Shown in pieces: positions 59,714 through 64,000 of a stretch of 64,000 bases of DNA. Both the position numbers and the translations under genes were made by a program. Within the stretch, counting starts at the first letter, position 1; each line of letters starts with the position of its first letter. Source of the DNA: an uncultured Collinsella sp. (GTDB taxonomy: Bacteria; Actinomycetota; Coriobacteriia; Coriobacteriales; Coriobacteriaceae); the NCBI GenBank assembly GCA_902479075.1, contig CABSNK010000013.1:11204-75203 (forward strand), read 5' to 3'. Under the pieces are notes generated by a model. It did no database searches and was not told where the DNA came from. It saw only the letters and a program-made list of their open reading frames with translations.

Positions 59714-60304
59714 ATGAGTCCCATTCAAATCGCCCTGCTGCTGCTCGCCGTTGCCGGTGTGTGGGCTGTTATCGAGCTCGCGCTCACGCTGCGAAAGACC
59801 CGCACCGTCGTTGATTCGCTCGATAAGACCGTGAGCGACCTTAACAACACCATCGCCGAGGCACAGCCGGTGGTAGCAAAGCTCGATGGCGCTGTCGATG
59901 AGCTCACCCCCGTGTTGGCTCAGGTTGAGCCGCTCCTCAAGTCGAGCAAGACCGCCGTCGACGCCCTTACCTCCAATCTCGTAGAGGTCGAAGCTGTGGT
60001 TCGCGACATTTCCGAGGTTACGGGCAGCGTGGCCGAGGCCAGCAATGCCGTATCGAGCGTGACTGATTCTGCTGCTGGTGCCGTGCAGAAACTCTTTAAC
60101 AAGGTGAAGGCTCCCGCGGCCGACGCCGAGCGCACGCTTTCCGCTGTCGCCGAAGCCGAGCAGCCGACCGAGCGTGTCCTGATTGACGAAGCCGGGGACG
60201 ATGCCGCTGCTGGTGACGATGATGCGCAGAAGGCTGCTGCTAAAGCAGCCCAGTATTACACCTACACGCCCGCCGAGACCTCCGAGGAGTCCTGCGATGA
60301 GTAG
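59714..60304 (+). CDS. DUF948-like membrane-anchored coiled-coil protein
   Basis: A 196-residue protein with one N-terminal membrane helix (about 5-24) and a heptad-rich domain of repeated VxxLxxTVxxL patterns (about 28-130), like DUF948 proteins. The C-terminal third is acidic and Ala-rich. It overlaps the RsbW-like gene by 8 bases, so it is probably part of the sigma-factor operon and could sense or transmit envelope signals to the anti-sigma protein. That role is inference. Confidence 0.7.
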   Translation: MSPIQIALLLLAVAGVWAVIELALTLRKTRTVVDSLDKTVSDLNNTIAEAQPVVAKLDGAVDELTPVLAQVEPLLKSSKTAVDALTSNLVEVEAVVRDISEVTGSVAEASNAVSSVTDSAAGAVQKLFNKVKAPAADAERTLSAVAEAEQPTERVLIDEAGDDAAAGDDDAQKAAAKAAQYYTYTPAETSEESCDE

Positions 60305-60674
60305 CGAAGCAACTTGCCCCATCACGCTGACTGTTGCCGGGGATCCGCGTCTGGCACGCCTCGTACGTATGACGGCCGCCAACGTTGGTGCGCTGTGCTC
60401 CATGTCCGTCGATCGCATCGAGGACATTCGTATGGCTGCCGAGGAAGCCTTTATCTTTGGCTGCACGGCCGTTGATTCCGATGACATTTCGATCAAATTC
60501 GACGTCGACGAATCGCATGTGGGCATGACCTTTACCTTTGGCGATCAGGCGACTGTCGATGAGGATGACCAGGCTGCCGTGTATGCCGAGCTCATTCTGG
60601 CGAGCGTGTGCGATTCCTACGAAAAGACTGCGGCGCCCCTGACGCTTTCCCTCGACCTCAAGGCGGATATCTAA
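60297..60674 (+). CDS. RsbW-like anti-sigma regulatory factor, degenerate kinase site
   Basis: A 125-residue protein whose layout matches the RsbW/SpoIIAB branch of GHKL ATPases, placed right before a SigB/F-type sigma gene. The N-box helix reads MAAEEAFIFGC: the Glu is kept at 50 but the Mg-coordinating Asn is Phe54. The usual DxGxG box is not found; the segment reads VGMTFTFGDQATVDED. It may bind sigma without phosphorylating an antagonist. ATG 60297 has GAGGAG upstream; no RsbV-like gene is adjacent. Confidence 0.75.
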   Translation: MSSEATCPITLTVAGDPRLARLVRMTAANVGALCSMSVDRIEDIRMAAEEAFIFGCTAVDSDDISIKFDVDESHVGMTFTFGDQATVDEDDQAAVYAELILASVCDSYEKTAAPLTLSLDLKADI

Positions 60675-60675
60675 T

Positions 60676-61467
60676 ATGACCGAACGTTCCCGGAGCGGTA
60701 AGACCGCTTGGGACAAGGAGAAAACCCGCGAGCTGTTTCGTCGCTACAAAGAGACCGGTGATCCGGACGCACGTGAGCAGCTCGTCATGTCCCATATGAA
60801 CCTGGTAAGGTTTCTTGCCAACAAATTTAAGAACCGCGGCGAGCCGCTCGACGACCTCATGCAGGTCGGCTATCTGGGTTTGCTCAAGGCTATCGACCGC
60901 TTTGACCCCGAGCGCGGACTCGAGTTCACGACGTTTGCCACGCCTACCATCCTGGGCGAGATTAAGCGTCACTTCCGTGATAAGGGCTGGAGCGTGCGCG
61001 TGCCGCGCCGTTTGCAGGAGCTTTCTGCCAAGGTTAACCAAGCTACCGACAAGCTCACTAACGAGCTGCAGCGCTCGCCTAAGGTTGAAGAAATCGCTGA
61101 GTACCTGGGTGTGACCGTCGACGAGGTGCTGGAGGCCATGGAATCGTCTTCGGCCTATACCTCGGTGCCCATCGAGGCTCCTGGCGCGTCCGATTCCGAT
61201 GATGCCCCCTCGATTCTCGACCGCTATGCCGATGACGACAACGAGCTCGATTTTACCGATGACCGCCTGGTGATCGAGGAAGCCATCCGCGATTTCTCGC
61301 CGCGTGAGCGTGAGGTTATCGAGCTGCGCTTTGTGAAGGGCATGACCCAGATCGAGATCGCTAAGAAGTTGGGTATCTCGCAGGTGCAGGTTTCGCGCCT
61401 GCTGCGCCGTACCCTTAAGAAGATACAGGACAAGATCGACCCCGACGGAGTGATGGTTCGTTCATGA
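60676..61467 (+). CDS. SigB/SigF/SigG-family RNA polymerase sigma factor
   Basis: A 263-residue group-3 sigma factor. Region 2 shows MSHMNLVRFLANKFKNRG, LDDLMQVGYLGLLKAIDRFDP and FTTFATPTILGEIKRHFRDK; region 3 is VPRRLQELSAKVNQ; region 4 has FSPREREVIELRFVKG and the QIEIAKKLGISQVQVSRLLRR helix-turn-helix (parts given). Such factors govern general stress or developmental programs. It starts one base after the RsbW-like stop and overlaps the permease gene by 4 bases. Confidence 0.92.
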   Translation: MTERSRSGKTAWDKEKTRELFRRYKETGDPDAREQLVMSHMNLVRFLANKFKNRGEPLDDLMQVGYLGLLKAIDRFDPERGLEFTTFATPTILGEIKRHFRDKGWSVRVPRRLQELSAKVNQATDKLTNELQRSPKVEEIAEYLGVTVDEVLEAMESSSAYTSVPIEAPGASDSDDAPSILDRYADDDNELDFTDDRLVIEEAIRDFSPREREVIELRFVKGMTQIEIAKKLGISQVQVSRLLRRTLKKIQDKIDPDGVMVRS

Positions 61468-62876
61468 TTGAGCACCCCCAACAAACCGACCGCACGCTGC
61501 GCGATACTCGTATTCTGACGCTTCGCATTTGGGCTGTCGTCGGCTGCATTGTCATCGCCGCCGTCATCTTTAACCTTATGGGTATCTTGGCGCCGGTTAT
61601 CGAGTTTCTCGCTGTCGGTTCCATCATCGCTTTTGTGATGTCGCCGATCACTAACTGGCTCGAGCATCACGGCGTCGGTCGTGGCATCGGTTCGCTCATC
61701 GCGCTGATCGTGGTTGTGGCAGTGCTCGTCGGCGTCGTCTGCATCCTGTCCCCTATTTTGCTCGGTCAGATTATGGAAGTCCTGAGCCGTCTGCCTGAGC
61801 AGCTTCGCGTTGCGGGCGGTGATCTCAACGAGATGATTTCGCACACTAAGACGCTCAACAACACGCCGCTCAAGGAGTACTTGGACGATAATCTGTCCTC
61901 GCTGGTTACTGTGGCGTCCAAGTACGTATCGCAAATCGCCGCTGAGCTCGGTCGCGGCGTGTTCCCGCTGATCACCAACACGGCCTCGCAGCTGTTCGTA
62001 ATCTTCCTGGGTTTGGTGCTTGCCTACTGGCTTGCCTGCGATTATCCCCGTATGCACCACGAGGTCTGTACCATCATCGGACAGGAAAAAGAGACCTCGT
62101 ACCGCTTTATGGTCGCGATTCTTTCGCGCTCGGTCGGCGGTTATATGCGCGGCATGGTCGTGACGTCCATCTGCGGTGGCATCCTCGCCTTTATCGGCTT
62201 TACGCTCATTGGCCATCCCTACGCGGCACTCATGGCCATCTTTACCGGCATCATGCACTTGGTCCCGGTTGTCGGTCCCTGGGTAAGCGCGGCGATCGCC
62301 ACGGTGCTCGGCTTTATGTTCAGCCCCATGCTGGCGTTGTGGACGCTCGTTGTGACCATGGTGGCTCAAAACGTCACCGATAACGTCATTTCCCCCAAGG
62401 TCATGCAGAGTTCGGTGCAGGTGCATCCCATCATGAGCCTGACGGCCCTCGTTATTGGTTCGGCACTTATGGGTCCCATCGGCATGGTCATCGCCATTCC
62501 GCTGTGCGCGGCCCTCAAGGGCATTTTCGTCTACTACTTTGAGAACGAGACCGGTCGCCAGCTCGTGGCATACGACGGCGCTGTATTTAAGGGCACGCCA
62601 TATCGCGATGCCGAGGGCAACCCGGTCGCCGCCTACGACGCGCTTGGAGACGATACGTTCATTTACGAGTCCGAGCTCATCGGCAACGAGACCGCGCCCG
62701 AGGCCCAGGCGATGCCCAAGCCCGAGCTCGAGAATCCCTGGATCAAGCTCTCGGGCCTGCAGCCCGATGCGACGAGCTTTTTCAAGAATCCCTTCGCCAA
62801 GGACGATGACTCCAACTCGGACGACGATACCAAAACCGGCATCGACGGCTCCATGGACGATTCGGATTCCAAATAG
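61464..62876 (+). CDS. AI-2E family transporter (YdgG/PerM-like permease)
   Basis: A 470-residue membrane protein with about eight hydrophobic segments. Hallmarks include the large hydrophilic loop after helix 3, SVGGYMRGMVVTSICGG, and the GIMHLVPVVGPWVSA and NVTDNVISPKVMQ segments. The acidic C-terminal tail (about residues 340-470) is longer than usual and ends in a Ser/Asp run. The family was named for autoinducer-2 export but includes Na+/H+ antiporters and other functions. Overlap with the sigma gene suggests operon membership. Confidence 0.85.
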   Translation: MIEHPQQTDRTLRDTRILTLRIWAVVGCIVIAAVIFNLMGILAPVIEFLAVGSIIAFVMSPITNWLEHHGVGRGIGSLIALIVVVAVLVGVVCILSPILLGQIMEVLSRLPEQLRVAGGDLNEMISHTKTLNNTPLKEYLDDNLSSLVTVASKYVSQIAAELGRGVFPLITNTASQLFVIFLGLVLAYWLACDYPRMHHEVCTIIGQEKETSYRFMVAILSRSVGGYMRGMVVTSICGGILAFIGFTLIGHPYAALMAIFTGIMHLVPVVGPWVSAAIATVLGFMFSPMLALWTLVVTMVAQNVTDNVISPKVMQSSVQVHPIMSLTALVIGSALMGPIGMVIAIPLCAALKGIFVYYFENETGRQLVAYDGAVFKGTPYRDAEGNPVAAYDALGDDTFIYESELIGNETAPEAQAMPKPELENPWIKLSGLQPDATSFFKNPFAKDDDSNSDDDTKTGIDGSMDDSDSK

Positions 62877-62882
62877 GCACCG

Positions 62883-63122
62883 CTAGCGTTTCTTGAAGTT
62901 GTAAATGACAAGAAACGCGAGCAAAGCGATTGATAAGGGGCCGGCTACATAGAAAAAGAGAACGTCAATTGCGCGTAGAGTGTAATAGGCTTTATCGCCG
63001 GACATTACTGCATACAATACGTAGCCAAATGCTGGTTGGTTTGCGTACCAGCAGGAGAAAGCCAAAAGCGCTAAAAGTGCTACAACCAGAAGTGCATTCA
63101 GGACAAATCGTTTGCTTTTCAT
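62883..63122 (-). CDS. Small membrane protein of unknown function
   Basis: A 79-residue protein with two or three hydrophobic segments (about 8-26, 32-42 and 51-72) and a basic end (NFKKR). GGAAGGAGCGATCG upstream of ATG is a strong ribosome-binding site, which supports a real gene. No recognisable family. It is convergent with the permease gene, with 6 bases between the stops. Confidence 0.6.
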   Translation of the reverse strand: MKSKRFVLNALLVVALLALLAFSCWYANQPAFGYVLYAVMSGDKAYYTLRAIDVLFFYVAGPLSIALLAFLVIYNFKKR

Positions 63123-63214
63123 CGATCGCTCCTTCCGGGTGAATCTTATATGTAATTATACAGTACCCTTTTTCAAAGCATCGCATACTCCTAAATAACG
63201 TGCACTTTCGCTGT

Positions 63215-63244
63215 AGGGTCGGCTTTATGTCGGCCCTCTTTTTT
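63215..63244 (+). terminator. Hairpin with T-run upstream of alaS
   Basis: AGGGTCGGC pairs with GTCGGCCCT (9 bp, two wobbles) around TTTAT, followed by CTTTTTT. It precedes the alaS promoter, so it probably isolates alaS from upstream + strand transcription. Confidence 0.6.
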
Positions 63245-63270
63245 GCACTTGCGCGGCGGGATGGTAATAT
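63243..63270 (+). promoter_or_regulatory. alaS promoter
   Basis: TTGCAC (63243-63248) and TAATAT (63265-63270) with a 16-bp spacer, TGG before the -10. The same TTGCAC and TGG features occur in the rimP promoter. Confidence 0.6.
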
Positions 63271-63316
63271 CGTTACGTTTGAACTGTTTCGATGTGAAAC
63301 CGAGGAGATTCCCTCT

Positions 63317-64000
63317 ATGAGTGCTGACTACCCGTCAATGACTACGGCCGAGATCCGCTCCAAGTTCCTCAACTTCTTTGAGGAGCGCGGTCTTAAGCTC
63401 TATCCTTCTTCGTCCCTTGTTCCCGACGACCCCTCGCTGCTGCTTGCCAACGCCGGCATGAACCAGTTTAAGGAGTACTACCAGGGCAAGAAGGTCATGA
63501 AGGAGATCGGCGCGATCTCCTGCCAGAAGTGTGTCCGCACCAACGACATCGACTGCATCGGCGAGGACGGCCGTCACCTCTCGTTCTTTGAGATGCTCGG
63601 CGACTTCTCCTTTGGCGGCGTCTCCAAGCAGCAGGCTTGCGCTTGGGCCTTCGAGCTTATCACCAAGGAGTTCAAGCTGCCGCTCGACCGCCTGTACTTC
63701 ACCGTCTTTACCGAGGACGACGAGACCCACGACGTGTGGCGCTCCCTGGGCGTTGCCGAGGATCACATCTCGCGCCTTGGCGAGGACGACAACTTCTGGG
63801 CCGCTGGCCCCACCGGTCCCTGCGGTCCGTGCTCCGAGATCTACTTTGACATGGGCGAGGAGGTCGGCTGCGGTAGCCCCGACTGCAAGCCCGGCTGCGA
63901 CTGTGACCGCTTCCTTGAGTTCTGGAACCTCGTGTTTACCCAGTACGACCGCCAGGAGGACGGCTCCATGCCGGAGCTGCCGCACCGCAACCTCGATACG
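63317..64000 (+). CDS. alaS: Alanyl-tRNA synthetase, N-terminal part (3' end outside window)
   Basis: A class II synthetase; the first 228 codons are present and the frame is still open at the window end. The N-terminus shows the family features TTAEIRSKFLNFFEERG, VPDDPSLLLANAGMNQF, the motif-2 region CVRTNDID...GRHLSFFEMLGDFSFG, and TGPCGPCSEIYFD. ATG 63317 follows GAGGAGATTCCC. Charges tRNA-Ala; editing and C-Ala domains lie outside the window. Confidence 0.96.
   Translation, partial: MSADYPSMTTAEIRSKFLNFFEERGLKLYPSSSLVPDDPSLLLANAGMNQFKEYYQGKKVMKEIGAISCQKCVRTNDIDCIGEDGRHLSFFEMLGDFSFGGVSKQQACAWAFELITKEFKLPLDRLYFTVFTEDDETHDVWRSLGVAEDHISRLGEDDNFWAAGPTGPCGPCSEIYFDMGEEVGCGSPDCKPGCDCDRFLEFWNLVFTQYDRQEDGSMPELPHRNLDT

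Noticed and set aside
1..64000. CRISPR arrays, insertion sequences, prophage, rRNA, tmRNA and SRP RNA
   Set aside because: No spaced direct repeats, transposase or integrase genes, or recognisable RNA signatures other than tRNA-Asn and the T-box were seen by eye.

Overview
The window is a dense, GC-rich bacterial chromosome segment, mostly housekeeping genes on the + strand. Codon use is strongly G/C-ending, GTG and TTG starts are common, and the proteins look actinobacterial: a long low-complexity IF2 N-terminus, an acidic RpoD N-terminus and an ileS T-box. The gene order and the sucrose PTS point to an anaerobic Coriobacteriia member, most likely Collinsella or a close relative. That assignment is inference from recognised protein families; no database search was possible.

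Layout: (1) 1-2347, a three-gene cassette of CotH-like kinase (5' end cut by the window), VTC polyphosphate-polymerase-like domain protein and DUF4956 membrane protein. (2) 2586-6799, sucrose uptake and hydrolysis: LacI-type regulator, PTS IIBC (scrA) and GH32 sucrose-6-phosphate hydrolase (scrB), with two LacI-type operators before scrA. (3) 6896-13585, a cystathionine-synthase-like protein lacking the PLP lysine, a ModE-like HTH protein, guaB, leuS behind a very long hairpin, and a lipoprotein. (4) 13848-25478, rimP-nusA-infB-rbfA-nrnA-truB-ribF-dnaG-rpoD, a translation, RNA-decay and replication-initiation block with a terminator in its leader. (5) 25643-40784, tRNA-Asn, Asp23, DAK2, recG, rsmD, coaD, a coiled-coil protein, yceD, rpmF, plsX, acpP, rnc, smc, ftsY and ffh, linking ribosome, lipid and secretion functions. 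(6) 40899-49929, accessory enzymes: a DUF134/NifX fusion, thyA-folA, an RNA methylase, a MATE pump, CobO, FtsH, a DUF523 protein and a glycerol-dehydrogenase-like enzyme. (7) 50074-59618, T-box-controlled ileS, lspA, an RluD-type synthase, a glycosyltransferase, an A24 peptidase, a dGTPase-like HD protein and rarA. (8) 59714-62876, a DUF948 protein, a RsbW-like protein, a SigB/F-type sigma factor and an AI-2E-type permease. (9) 63317 onward, alaS, cut by the window end.

The points most worth checking are: the DUF134/NifX fusion, which keeps a near-perfect internal Shine-Dalgarno site and a His/Cys tail and shares its promoter region with twin palindromes; the CotH/VTC/DUF4956 cassette; the PLP-fold protein with Arg in place of the catalytic Lys; the RsbW-like protein without its kinase boxes; the roughly 140-nt hairpin abutting the leuS ribosome-binding site; and a scattered set of extragenic palindromes, several with a GGGGAC core. 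No CRISPR array, insertion sequence, prophage or rRNA gene was seen.
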